Of a stretch of DNA of 64,000 bases, positions 1 to 11,106 are shown one piece after another. The notes beneath the pieces were generated by a model, which saw only the letters and a program-made list of their open reading frames with translations, did not search any database and was not told the DNA's origin. Each line of letters begins with the position of its first letter. The stretch's first letter is position 1. The position numbers and the translations under genes were made by a program. The stretch spans positions 10,313,084-10,377,083 of the forward strand of contig NC_062216.1 of NCBI RefSeq assembly GCF_902686445.1, in the 5' to 3' direction. This DNA comes from Sciurus carolinensis. Lineage: Eukaryota > Chordata > Mammalia > Rodentia > Sciuridae.

Positions 1-2020
1 ATTTCCTCGATTTGACCCGATCCCCTATTTCTACACTACCTGTCCTTAATTCTGGCTTCACAAGGACTAATGAGTATCCCAAGTTCATACTATCTGTGGT
101 CTCTTGGGACAATGGGGACTCAAGACGTGAAGAAGCCAAGAGTAAAAAGGAAGATGGATGACAGCGACCAGTTTCTGTAGTGAGAGGTAGGGCTGCCTCT
201 TGTCTCAGCCTGGGGTGTCTGTGCAAATCAGAACTGGGACCAGGGGTAATGGTCGTAGGTAGCTGTGGTAGGTGCCTGAGCCAGGTAGCTGAGTGTTAAA
301 AGAGATGGTGAGGAGCAGGATGGAGGGATCCTGGGAGTGAAACTGGGAAGGAGGGAAGGCAAGGACGTGGCCTCGAGTTGGTCTCCGCTGGGCAACTGGG
401 GCTCCATCCCCTGCCAGTAAGGGAGCCATTGTAAGAGCCTCCATCTGTCTTCCTGGGAGAGGCTGTCCTCCAGCTTCTGCCTCCATTGGTCAGGATTTCC
501 CTAAGGGTGAAGGTCACACATGTGTGAGTCTCAAGTCATTCCTGTGACTCTGAGAGGTCCATGTCCCACGTGCAGAAAGTAAGAGATGGCAGTGTGGCTG
601 AGCTGATGCTGCCAGGTTACTCCTACTGGGACGTGGTCACTACAGCCACAGATGGAGCAAGAGGTGCCTGAGAGGACCCCAGGCACAGCCCAAGACCTGC
701 CAACACATCTCCAGCCCACCCATCCCTTTCTAGGAGGAGAGGAAGGTCCTGCTGAGATCCGTGACACTCCACATTTTCACTCACTTATGCGTTTGACAAT
801 TCTTTACTGAGGTCGGAGGTTGTGTGTCAGGCACTAGTTAGTCTAAACAGAGAGCTCTGAATTGCATTGGGGAACTCACAGAGAATCAGTTGCTTTCAAT
901 CGGATGCATGCACCTTCTGAAATCCTGGGTTTCCGGAGATGTTGGTCATGGTGTGAGACCCTAGAGCTGCCCTAAAGGGATAACTCAGGGATAACCCTAA
1001 AAGGATAACTGCCCTGGGGATAACTCAGATCTCATTTTCACAGTAATCAGCAGTAGGTTATCAGAGACTCTGTGTGCTTAGACCACCAGTGGGGGACCTC
1101 AGTGCCAAGTCACAGAGTGTCCAGCCCCACCCCAGGAACAGTAATAAACACGCTGGTTGAGTTTTCTTCCTTTGAAGTCTGACAGGCCATCCTCACACGG
1201 GTATCTGTGACTGCCAGCATGTGTGTCGTGCCTTCTCCAGTTCATAGCTCATGCTCACCATTGTGCCAGGGACAGCGTCTATTTGTAGATGTTGGCTGTC
1301 TGGTATGTGGCCAACACACCAGTTGGGAACCTTCCAGTGGGGAAGGTGCCCTCCTTCTTTGCTCATTTGTTGAACCTGAACTTGGCCATCTTTGCTTGCT
1401 CAATTAAAGTCCCACCAGTCTCTGAGTGGATAGAGGCCAGCACAGGCAGGACATTGTGCCTACACAGACTACCTGTGGTCATCTAGCTACCCCTGCATCA
1501 AAATGCATGGCCAGCTGTGCAAAGACAGAGCCTGTCTGGCCTCTTTGCCAAAGAGGCTGCTGAGGCTCTGAGCTGTAGCAGAAGCTCCACACTCCATCCT
1601 ACTTCCTGCTGGCTGGTGGGGCCCAGGCAGGAAGAAGAATTTTAGTCTCTAGCTTGTAAATATTTACCCTATGTATCCTGCTGAGCAAGAAACAGGGCCT
1701 GTGGTACTTAAAATAACAATAATAGGCTCACCCCCAAATTACTGATCTGCTGCCTTCCTCCCTGGGTCCTAATAATGGCAGAGCTACTGCTGAGCACAGG
1801 CCACCCACTGAGACCCTCATTCTCTTCTCTTAGAAAGCCTCTTGGTAGTCATTTCTCCATCACCACTGAGCAGTCAGGTTTGGGGTGCTGTGACTTCTTC
1901 TCCTTTAATGACACCAGCCTCCTGCCCAGGCCTGCTTCTGATGCCAAGGAAATGTCTAAGTCCTAGATTCTGTATTGGATCCCTAGGGGGTTGTACACAC
2001 TCCAGTGGGTCACACATTCT

Positions 2021-3216
2021 GCCTGATCAAAAGATGATTTTCCAAGGTGCAGGCAGACCAGCAGAAGGATCGGCCCCACCCTGCTGGCAGGAGACCTCCA
2101 TGAGGTGCCCCCTGGGCCCTGTCCAGCTTCATCAGGGCTTGCAGAGCAGCCATGGGGAGGTCTCTGCAGCTCTGGTGAACCGGACACGTCTCCATTTTAC
2201 ACAAGGACAGGTTGACTGAGATCGGGAGGGTGTACGTGGCCCTCCTCAGGCTCCTCCTGGCCTGGCCCCAGTGGTTCACTTCTCTGCTCCCCCTGGAAGT
2301 TGAACTAAAGAGTTGTCACTGCAAGGCACACTTCCAGAGAAAGTGAATGCATGACCCCACCACAGCCAGGTGACCACAGGAGTCACGTGCTGGAGAAGTC
2401 ATCTGGGGCCAGGAATCCATTCTCAAATCAGTGTGTCCACACCGTGTCCGCCCACATGGGGACATGTGTTGTGACAGGGCAGGTGGAGAGCAGAAAGCCT
2501 GCTCTCCTCTGCCAATCTCTGCACAGGACGCCCAGGGCACAGGGACACAGGGACACAGGGCAGCACGTCACGAGTGGGAAGGAGGCTCTGGGTTGTGCAC
2601 ATGCTGGTTCTGAGCTGGGATTGGGAGTGGCCAAGAGAAGCAGAGCCAGCTCCCTGGTAGAAACCACGGGACTGATCGGGTTGAAGGTCACCTTTGCCCA
2701 GAGGACAGACCATGAGGTGGGCCACTCCCTTCCCTCCTGCTGTGTCCCCAGCCGCCACCAGCCCCTCCCTCCTCCTGCAGGTCCACCTGGTCCTCTGAGC
2801 CTTGGAGGCCCCAGACCCTGCCCAGCTGCCAGCTCCTCTCAGCACCTGCAGCCCTGGGTCCTCCTCCCTGTCAGGAGCCTGCACTGAGTCTGTCCATAGG
2901 AGCTGACAATCGGCTCCCCCTGCCCCGAGAGCTCATGTGGGTCCTTCATTGTTCGTTGAACCCACACAACCGATGTTCCCATGAACTCAATGAAAGAAAG
3001 GAAACTCCTTCGACAATCCCACAACCTCCAACAGAGCACACGGTTCTCCTTTCATTTCTTTCTCTAGCTCCATCCATCAGGTGGCCAGTCTCTTCAGTTT
3101 GATTCTGGGGTTTTCCCCACCTAATGTTATCATTAGTTCACAAGCATTTTCCCCCTGCTGCCTGCCTTTTGCATCATTATGATTTTGATGGCTGCATAAG
3201 AGTTTCTCAAGGGAAC
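2021..3216 (+). repeat. Inverted repeat, left arm (about 1.2 kb)
   Basis: This segment is the reverse complement of 7911-9106. By-eye comparison finds roughly 28 mismatches over about 1.19 kb (about 97-98% identity) with essentially no indels. Identity is highest in 2700-3200. The match starts at GCCTGATCAAAAG and stops at AAGGGAAC, where an LTR insertion begins. The last 60 bases look like an L1M 3' region. The rest is GC rich and not a repeat family I recognise. The many open frames in it appear in both arms and look like chance. Confidence 0.9.
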
Positions 3217-4012
3217 TCTAAGAAAAGAGTTTTTCCTCAACTTCACTCAGCAATCAATAGAGCAGACTCGTGACCACGGATGCTGTTGGGCCCTCCACAC
3301 ACATACCACAGGGCTGTCAGTTCTGCAGTGGACAGCAGTGATGTGTCCTCTAGTTCAAGTCTACACCATCGCCTGGAGCTCAGTCAGACCTCGCATGTGG
3401 AGGACACAGGAGTCCTCCAGACTGCCTGTGTCCTTTGCCAGCCACAGGCCCTCGTTGGTTTCACCTGTTTCTGACTAATCAGCCGTAAGTCAGGGTTCCC
3501 ACCAACCCCCTCCTTGGGTGCAAAGAATTTGCTGGAGTTAGTCACAGAACTAGAGAAACACTTAAGTTTACTGATTTATTATGCAGAATATTACCAAATA
3601 TGGAGAGGAAGGATGCATGGGGTGAAGCAGGTGGCAGGTGGCTCAGAGTTCACCTCTAGGGTCCTCCACGTGCTCACCTCTGCAGAGGTACTCCGAATCT
3701 GGTCTTTCAGGGTTCTTATGGAAGCTCCATTATGCAGGTATGATCAATAAGTCATTGACTATTGTCAATCAATTTAACCTCCAGTTGATCACCAAGGGGG
3801 AGTTTGGGAGCTGGAGCTAACAGTCCCAAAGCTCTAATCCTGTCTTGGTCTTTCCAGTGACCAAGCCCTGCTCCTGAAGCAGTCCAGGGCCTGCCAGCGC
3901 CAGTTCTCTCATTAGCATACAAGTAGTTTATCACCTTGGAGACGGCAAGGATTTCACAGTTAAATGCCAGGAAACCGAGGGAAGATCAAATATATATTTC
4001 ACAACACCACAG
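3217..4012 (+). mobile_element. ERVL-type LTR (MLT2-like) interrupting the left arm
   Basis: About 0.8 kb present in the left arm and absent from the right arm. It contains MLT2-like landmarks: a GGGTTCCCACC...CCTCCTTGGGTG block (about 3495-3520), TTATGGAAGCTCCATTATG (about 3717-3735) and a GATCAAATATATATTT tail (about 3984-3999). The flanks read GGGAA/GGGAC, compatible with the 5-bp target duplication of ERVL elements. The first 250 bases (3217-3470) are less clearly LTR and may belong to another old element. No viral coding sequence is present. Confidence 0.6.
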
Positions 4013-4225
4013 GGACACATTGTAATTTACCCTTTGTTTTGCTGGTGAATCTCTTTTTCAGTCACGGTAAATAAATGCACAAAGCTTTCCCCATCTTTTG
4101 AAAATTTTCCTAACCATAAATTCCCAGAAGTTGGATTAGTAGGTCAAAAGGTGTGGACAGTTTTATGACTCTTAAAAATTCCGGCAAAATGTTTCCCCAA
4201 AGTTATACTAATTTATATTTACATT
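4013..4225 (+). mobile_element. L1M 3'-end fragment, continuation of left arm
   Basis: It contains TTCCCAGAAGTTGGATTAG and a TTTTATGACTCTTAAAAA block typical of old L1 3' ends. It aligns with the reverse complement of 7686-7911 at only about 80%, with several indels, in contrast to the adjacent arms. Confidence 0.65.
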
Positions 4226-4401
4226 ATGGACTTTAAAATGTTCCCCACACTCAGGAATCTGCCCTGTTCTGACCGCATCTCACTGCCTACCATCTTGGAA
4301 GAATGGAGTGCATCTGTTGGTGGAATGATCATTCTCTGTACCCTGAGAGGACAGCAGAAACCCATGCCCCTGTGGGTCTGGCTAACTGGGGATGTCAAAG
4401 G

Positions 4402-4790
4402 ACTCTGTTATGACTGAAAGTTTGTGCCCCCACCCAGTCAAATTCAAATGTTGAAGCTCTAACCCTCAACTTGGTTTGGAGTCAGAACCTTTAAGGAGAT
4501 ATTTAAGGTTAAGTGTTATAATAAGGGTGGGCCTGGACTCATAGGACCAGTGTCCTTTTAAAAAGTGGAAGAGACACCAAGAGAAAGGGCCATGTGGAGG
4601 CACAGCAAGACAATGTCCTTCTGCAAGCCAAGAGGAGAGGCCTCAGAGAAACCAACCCTGGCGGCACCCTTGATCTTGGACGTCCAGACACCAGTTTAGA
4701 CTGCCCATTCTGGAGTCTTCTGTTACACAGCCAGAGCTGACTTCTACGGTCCCATGGGATTCTCCTAGTCACAGCTGCAGTCTGGGCTCC
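4402..4790 (+). mobile_element. MaLR-type LTR remnant
   Basis: Forward MaLR landmarks: TATGACTGAAAGTTTGTGCC start, GTTGAAGCTCTAACCC, GGTGGGCCTGGACTCATAGG, GGCCATGTGGAGGCACAGC and TTGATCTTGGACGTCCAG. The copy is old and diverged. It lies in the loop between the inverted arms. Confidence 0.65.
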
Positions 4791-6483
4791 AGAGTGACAG
4801 TGACTAGTTTTCCAACTTCATAATTTGCAAGGCTCATTGCACAACAAAAATGCAGGGTCCTTTCTCCAAAAAGCAAGAAAAAGTTGCCCTTGTGTTGCCA
4901 TGCTCTCTCCACGGTCGCGGGGTTTTATTTGCCTGTTCCTGTTGTACTCCCACAGACACAGCAGACTTGTGGGCCAGTGCAGAGCCTCGTGGGACCTGGG
5001 GCCCGCTTATGACTCCTCATGTGACTGTCTCAGTGGAGGCAGAGTCAAGGGGGCAGGTGGAGGTGGGAAGAAGAGACCCCATCCTGAGGGTGAGAGGTCA
5101 GGGGTCTGCACAGGAGCTGAGGTTCCATTATCCCCCTGGGAAAACATAAAGATCAATTTATGACAAGTTCCAGGAAGGGGGCTGCAGAGGGCTGAACCCC
5201 AGGCTTGGGCCCTACCACCATGCTGGACACTCACCAGGAGTGCTGGCCTGGGTTTTCTCCTACCTCTTGGGTCAGGAGGGTCTTAGTTGAAATGTTCATC
5301 ATTTTAGGTGCTAAAGTTCTATTGATAACTTCTTTGTTACGAAGTCTGAAAGAATAGCATGTTCTGCTTTTAAGCGAATTTTCCATTCAGGTCTCAGGGA
5401 TCCAGGCCTCAGGTAATTCAACCCAGTTTCGCAGATCACCTGAAAGCAGACCCCCTGTGGTTCCTTGACCCTCCTGTTGATGGGCTGACTTTGCAGCTGC
5501 ATTTTGGCCCATCTCGTCCTTAATATGATGCTCTACGAATTCTGCTACCCACCTTACTTCCTTCTGTGTCACTGGCCTGAAGATGAAGTAGGACTGGCCC
5601 CGAGGCCTTGGAAGAAGTGTGGGCTCAGAGCCACTTCCTGCTGGTGGGATGGCCTTGGACTGGTGACTCAATTGCCCAAGTGTGGGTCGTTGTCTATAAA
5701 ATGGTGACACTCTCTGCCCACGGTCGGGAGGCCCACCGGAGGATCTCAGGGTGTCTGGCAGGTGCACTTGAGCAGCGTTCCCCAAAAGAAAGGGGTGGTC
5801 TGGCTGCTGCTGTGAGCAAGGGAGGAAAGCCGGCCGCAAGGCTGTTGGAGCCCAGCAGCTGAGCTCCCCACGCTTTGCTGCCTTCTGGAGCTGTTTCCTC
5901 TGCAAAGGGGCGTGATGATTTCTACTTCCTGAGGTTGCTAGGCAGGATAGAGGAAGCAACTTCTTTTAAGAGACTAGAACTCAGTTTGGCATACAGTAGG
6001 TGTTTAATAGCATCTCCTTTCCCACTTCCCCTGCTGGAGTTCAGTGCGCATGTGACTGACTACCCCAGCTGCAGGTTTGAAGGATAGAGCATGGCATATG
6101 GGACAGATGGCCTGAATCCGTCCTTACTTTACACTCTAGGCAACCTCTTGATGTTTTGGGCCTCCATTTTCTGGTCCTTAAATGAGACTGATTCCTCTCC
6201 CTCTCTCCCTTCCAAAGGTAGTTAGGTTGAAAATTTAATGAAGCAATGGATGCGGAGTTCTATACAACGATCCAGGGTTATTAACATCAATGCCCAAGGT
6301 TAAGTTACTAAACATCAAAGAGAATGCCTGGCCCCTTTCCTCCCCCCACACAGATGTGCCTAGCTGGAATGATAAGTGTACCTGGTGTGCTTGGGGAAAA
6401 CCGCTGACTGGTCAGCTCACATCTGGAGCAGCCCCACGGCCTGCAGATGACTGCTTTTCATGAGCACAAAGGACAATTGTGAA

Positions 6484-6530
6484 GGGGGTGGGGGACAGCA
6501 GACTGGGGGCTGGGGCGGGGACGGGAAGGC
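6484..6530 (+). repeat. G-rich tract with quadruplex potential
   Basis: Successive runs GGGGG, GGGGG, GGGGG, GGGG, GGGG and GGG are separated by short loops (one loop is longer). This fits an intramolecular G-quadruplex motif on the sense strand of the intron. Confidence 0.5.
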
Positions 6531-6839
6531 GAGGCAGAGCCAGCAGGAAGGCTGCAGGAGACATGCATGCTCAGGCCACCTAGCCCAGGCCCCAGCCTGA
6601 GGTGGGCATGAATGCACTGACCACACATCGTTGGGATCCAGCAATCAATACAGATCCGGAATCTGAAATTGAATCTCTGTGTGATTCCCATTGAGCAGCC
6701 AGAGCCCAGTCTGGGCGGACAATGGGGGAGCTCACCATCTTCAAAACACATTCCACATTTGTGTCTCTGACCGTTACCAAGTTTTCTCTAGCCAAAGTCA
6801 TTCAGGCTGGAGAACTGAACTTCCAGGGCCCTAAGTCAG

Positions 6840-7045
6840 CCTCCCTGCCTCTCCTGGCCACGGCTTAGTGAGTTACTTAAGCTCTGCATGCTTCAACGTC
6901 CTGGTGGGGAACAGAGGATGCTAAATATACTCAGAAGGTTCATACTTATCTCATAGGGTTGTTGGGCGATGTGGTGTGTTAACGTAGAAAGCCCTGAGAA
7001 CGGTGCTTGGCACACAGTAAATGATCCAGAAATGCCAGCTATTAT
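6840..7045 (+). mobile_element. MIR SINE remnant
   Basis: Sense MIR landmarks: GTTACTTAAGCTCTGCATGC, CATAGGGTTGTTGGGCGATG and GCTTGGCACACAGTAAATGA. Confidence 0.65.
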
Positions 7046-7469
7046 TATAGTCTATGATTTATTTTCCTATTTGTGAAAGTATAAAAGTTGAAGAATAATT
7101 AAAGCACGTTAAAACTAGATACTCCAGGCACAGAGATAAATGAACTGTTTGCATAAACATGAATTAAAAGAGTCACACTCAAGTAAGAATTGTTCTCTGT
7201 TGAGGACAGCAAACATCTGGAAGGAATTATGGGGGGAAGAGGGTGGGTGGTGGTGGAGTGTGAGCAGAGAACACTCGGTGACTGTTGGAAGGAGATAATT
7301 CACTCCGGAGTGCGCCAATGATCCCAAAGGAAGGAGGCCACGCCAGGCTTAGACAGCGTGAGCGGATGCCCAAAGGATATTTACCTCCTAGATGTCGTTC
7401 CCACTAGCCAGCATCATTCCTAGGAGTGAAGGCATCGCCTGGAAGAGTCCACTCTAAAGTGCAACTGTG

Positions 7470-7600
7470 CTTACGTGCATGTATGATAAACAAACGGTGT
7501 GACTCTACTTCACGTACAACCGAGAAATAAAAAGTTGTACCCCATTTGTGTACGATGAATCAAAAAATAAAAAAGGGGAAAAATAAAAATAAAATGCGAT
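7470..7600 (+). repeat. A-rich tail, candidate squirrel-lineage repeat
   Basis: The phrase AAAGTTGTACCCCATTTGTG followed by TACGATGAATCAAAA and an (A)nT-rich tail resembles the 3' end of a repeat I associate with sciurid genomes. Family and boundaries are uncertain. Confidence 0.3.
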
Positions 7601-7684
7601 TGTACTAACAACAGGTACCACTTTATATCTATAAAATGAACAACTTGAAAATTGTAATATACCATGCTGTGAGGTTGACACACT

Positions 7685-7910
7685 TAAAAATCTAAAATGT
7701 ACATATAAATTAGTATAATTTGGGGGAAGTAATTTGGCTGTGATTTTTTAAGAGTCATAAAAATGACCATGTCTTTTGACCTACTAATCCAACTTCTGGG
7801 AATTTATTGCTAGGAAATTTTTTTTTTTTTTAAAAGGGGAAATTTCAGCATTTATTTATCATGATTGAAAAAAAGATTCCACAGAAAGAAAATGGGCAAA
7901 TTATAGTGTG
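7685..7910 (-). mobile_element. L1M 3'-end fragment, continuation of right arm
   Basis: The reverse complement carries the same L1M landmarks as 4013-4225, joined directly to the right arm with no LTR in between. It includes a T-run expansion at 7819-7832. Confidence 0.65.
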
Positions 7911-9106
7911 TTCCCTTTAGGGACTCTTATGCAGCCATCAAAATCATAATGATACAAAAGGCAGGCAGCAGGGGGAAAATGCTTGTGAACTAATGATAAC
8001 ATTAGGTGGGGAAAACCCCAGAATCAAACTGCAGAGACTGGCCACCTGATGGATGGAGCTAGAGAAAGAAATGAAAGGAGTACCGTGTGCTCTGTTGGAG
8101 GTTGTGGGATTGTCGAAGGAGTTTCCTTTCTTTCATTGAGTTCATGGGGACATCGGTTGTGTGGGTTCAACGAACAATGAAGGACCCACATGAGCTCTCG
8201 GGGCAGGGGGAGCCGATTGTCAGCTCCTATGGACAGACTCAGTGCAGGCTCCTGACAGGGAGGAGGACCCAGGGCTGCAGGTGCTGAGAGGAGCTGGCAG
8301 CTGGGCAGGGTCTGGGGCCTCCAAGGCTCAGAGGACCAGGTGGACCTGCAGGAGGAGGGAGGGGCTGGTGGCGGCTGGGGACACAGCAGGAGGGAAGGGA
8401 GTCGCCCACCTCATGGTCTGTTCTCTGGGCAAAGGCGACCTTCAACCCGACCAGTCCCGTGGTTTCTACCAGGGAGCTGGCTCTGCTTCTCTAGGCCACT
8501 CCCAATCCCAGCTCAGAACCAGCATGTGCACAACCCAGAGCCTCCTTCCCACTCGTGACGTGCTGCCCTGTGTCCCTGTGTCCCTGTGCCCTGGGCGTCC
8601 TGTGCAGAGATTGGCAGAGGAGAGCAGGCTTTCTGCTCTCCACCTGCCCTGTCACAACACGTGTCCCCATGTGGGCGGACACGGTGTGGACACACTGATT
8701 TGAGAACGGAATCCTGGCCCCAGATGACTTCTCCAGCATGCGACTCCTGTGGTCACCTGGCTGTGGTGGGGTCATGCATTCACTTTCCCTGGAAGTGTGC
8801 CTTGCAGTGACAACTCTTTAGTTCAACTTCCAGGGGGAGCAGAGATGTGAACCACTGGGGCCAGGCCAGGAGGAGCCTGAGGAGGGCCACGTACACCCTC
8901 CCGATCTCAGTCAACCTGTCCTTGTGTAAAATGGAGACGTGTCCGGTTCACCAGAGCTGCAGAGACCTCCCCATGGCTGCTCTGCAAGCCCTGATGAAGC
9001 TGGACAGGGCCCACGGGGCACTTCATGGAGGTCTCCTGCCAGCAGGGTGGGGCCGATCCTTCTGCTGGTCTGTCTGCACCTTGGAAAACCAGCTTTTGAT
9101 CAAGCA
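7911..9106 (-). repeat. Inverted repeat, right arm (about 1.2 kb)
   Basis: This is the reverse-complement partner of 2021-3216, separated from it by about 4.7 kb. Unlike the left arm, it continues without interruption into L1M-like sequence at 7685-7910. That L1M sequence has a counterpart on the other side of the LTR in the left arm (4013-4225). No SINE or LTR interrupts this arm. Confidence 0.9.
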
Positions 9107-10351
9107 GCACTTCCACGGGATGTCAACAAACTGAAGTGTGTATAGAAGGGGTGGCTAGGATGTTTGGAGGCTAGAACCTAGACTTGAGAGAATACATGAA
9201 GGAACTGCAGACTTTTAACCAGAAAAGTTATCATATAGCAAGGATACAAGTGTCTTTGAAATTCTGAAGAGCTGTCAACAGTTTTTTTTCCCTAGCTCTA
9301 TATTCCACCAAGGGGTAGGATCAGTGGATGGAAACACTAGGGAAGCAAATTTCAAGTCTGGACAAAATGCAAAATGTTCCAACAGAACTCGCTGAAAGTG
9401 AGCGATGAGCACAAGCAAAGGCTGGATGACCGCTTGACTGTGTGACCTCTTTGGGTTGAAGGGCTGGGCTGGGAGGAAGTTGAGATGGACTCCAACTTCT
9501 CCAGCTTTCTGTGCCTCCAAACTTACTCTGAAGTGATGTACCTCCTCCAGTGTGGCCACCACAAATGTCATGTACTTCCAGAAGCATCGCTGAAGGATTG
9601 CTGCAGCAGCCTTCCCATGGCCCAAGAACCCTCATGCATATTTCCCCCGTCCCAGCGTGAAGTTCTGGAAGTGAATGTCCTTGTCTGAATTTTTCATTGT
9701 TTGAACAAGCCTCGTACCAAGTTCAGGGTTCTCTTGTTTCCAAGATTTACAAGGCAGGGTTCTCCTTGTGCCTCATCTTCTCCCACCTCTCCTGGGTCTG
9801 TCCCCTGCTACTGCTCTCCTTTCCTCCTGTGCAGAGCAGAGTGGGAAACGATCATCTCTAGACACCCAGCACCAGGGCAACAGCACACCTGGCTCAGTGT
9901 AGCCCATGAAATCCCAAGAAACACAGAGATGCCAGGGTCTAGCCATAAGGTCCCTTCTTTCAGTATCACCAAAGAGCCATTTATAACCAAGAAAAGGGAC
10001 CCCAAGGAAAGGATGAAGAGTCCCTGGGGTGGCTCGTTTGCTAAGGAGGGAAAGGGGAGACCTAGAAGAAGGACAGGAGGAGGCAGAGGAGGGAGGGCAT
10101 AGAGATCTAAGAGCGGTTTTCACTGACCCAGAGGGACCCTTGCTGCAGCAGGAGGAAATGGGACCTTGAACTAAGGAGGCCATAAAATAAACACTGTCCC
10201 TGTTGTCAGATGGCGTTCCTTTAGGCAGTGCTGGAGGCGACTTGGGGGGAAAGCCCAGGCTCCAGAGAGAACCCTCTGGGTTAGGGTTTGCTTTGCTTCC
10301 ATGGGCAGCCTCTGCAGGTCTCACTGTGAAAGAGAGAACAAGGGCACTGGC

Positions 10352-10755
10352 TTGGTCCACTTGGGCTACTGTAATAAATAGCCTTAGACTGGGTAATTTA
10401 TAAACAACAGAAATGTGTTGCTCACCTTCTGGAGCCTGGGAAATACAAGATCAAGGCACCAATAGATTCAGGGAGGTCAGGTGAGGACCTGTTTCACCAG
10501 GAGTCCTACGTGACCCCTCCCATGTGTCCTACATGGCAGAAGGGACAAACCATTCCCTTGCACCTCTTTTACAAGGTCATAATCTCTTTCTCAGGGCTCG
10601 AGTTGCCTTTTCAATACTATCACCTCTTAATATCACTCTTAATACTATTGCTTGGCAATTAAGAACTCCCAAATGATTTTTGCAGGTTTCTGCCCCCTAA
10701 AATTGAGGGGATCACAACACCCAATATTTTAAATCAAACTTCACGAATCTACTCA
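10352..10755 (-). mobile_element. MaLR-type LTR remnant
   Basis: Reverse-strand MaLR landmarks: TTGGGCTACTGTAATAAATA, AGACTGGGTAATTTATAAAC, TCTGGAGCCTGGGAAATAC and a diverged AATTGAGGGGATCACAACAC end. It lies about 350 bp upstream of the spacer exon. Confidence 0.65.
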
Positions 10756-10869
10756 TACACACCGCTCTTCAACGTACAAGGGCAGTTTCGTGTGGATCAA
10801 CCTGAGGCAGGATGTTTAATTTAGCTCAGGGTGGCAATTTGTCTGCATCTCCAAGATACTTCAGGATCT

Positions 10870-10979
10870 TTTAAGTTGCAGCACCCAGGTCACATCCCAG
10901 GCCAGTTAAATCGCAATTTCTGCAACTGGAACACCTAGCTAGTTGATTCTACAGTGAGAACTGGTTTGGGGACCACTGG
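10870..10979 (+). mobile_element. MER5-like hAT remnant
   Basis: The right end GGTTTGGGGACCACTG and upstream AATTTCTGCAACTGGAACAC fit the 3' half of a MER5-type element. It ends about 130 bp before the exon. Confidence 0.45.
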
Positions 10980-11106
10980 GCTTAGTGAGCACAGTGCTCT
11001 GCTTTTCATTCCCCTCTTACTGAGCACACACTGCATGCCCAGCTTGCTTCTTGATACCTGGACCTTCCTCTCCGGCAGCTCACCTCTCCTCTCTTCTCCT
11101 CCGCAG

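Larger units (their letters stand above)
1..11106 (+). other. SCARA5: SCARA5 intron upstream of the spacer exon (3' part)
   Basis: There is no coding exon here. The stretch ends in a strong pyrimidine tract and CAG acceptor (AG at 11105-11106). Bases 1-2020 hold single-copy-looking sequence with weak L2-like traces (about 780-860) and a small cluster of GGATAACT repeats near 978-1028. Bases 2021-9106 hold the inverted repeat described separately, with an ERVL-type LTR, L1M pieces and an MaLR LTR. Bases 4800-6480 and 9110-10350 contain nothing I recognise. Bases 6484-6530 are G-rich with quadruplex potential. An MaLR LTR (10352-10755) and a MER5-like piece (10870-10979) precede the exon. The many short open frames here look like chance. 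Confidence 0.85.

Noticed and set aside
2351..2887. Open frames repeated in both inverted arms (also 8242-8703 and the identical 66-codon frames at 2839-3039 and 8087-8287)
   Set aside because: Their similarity comes from the DNA duplication. Several overlapping frames on both strands are equally conserved, which argues against any one being coding.
3217..4012. Endogenous retrovirus with coding capacity
   Set aside because: Only LTR-like sequence is visible here and at 30000-30595. No gag, pol or env reading frame accompanies either.
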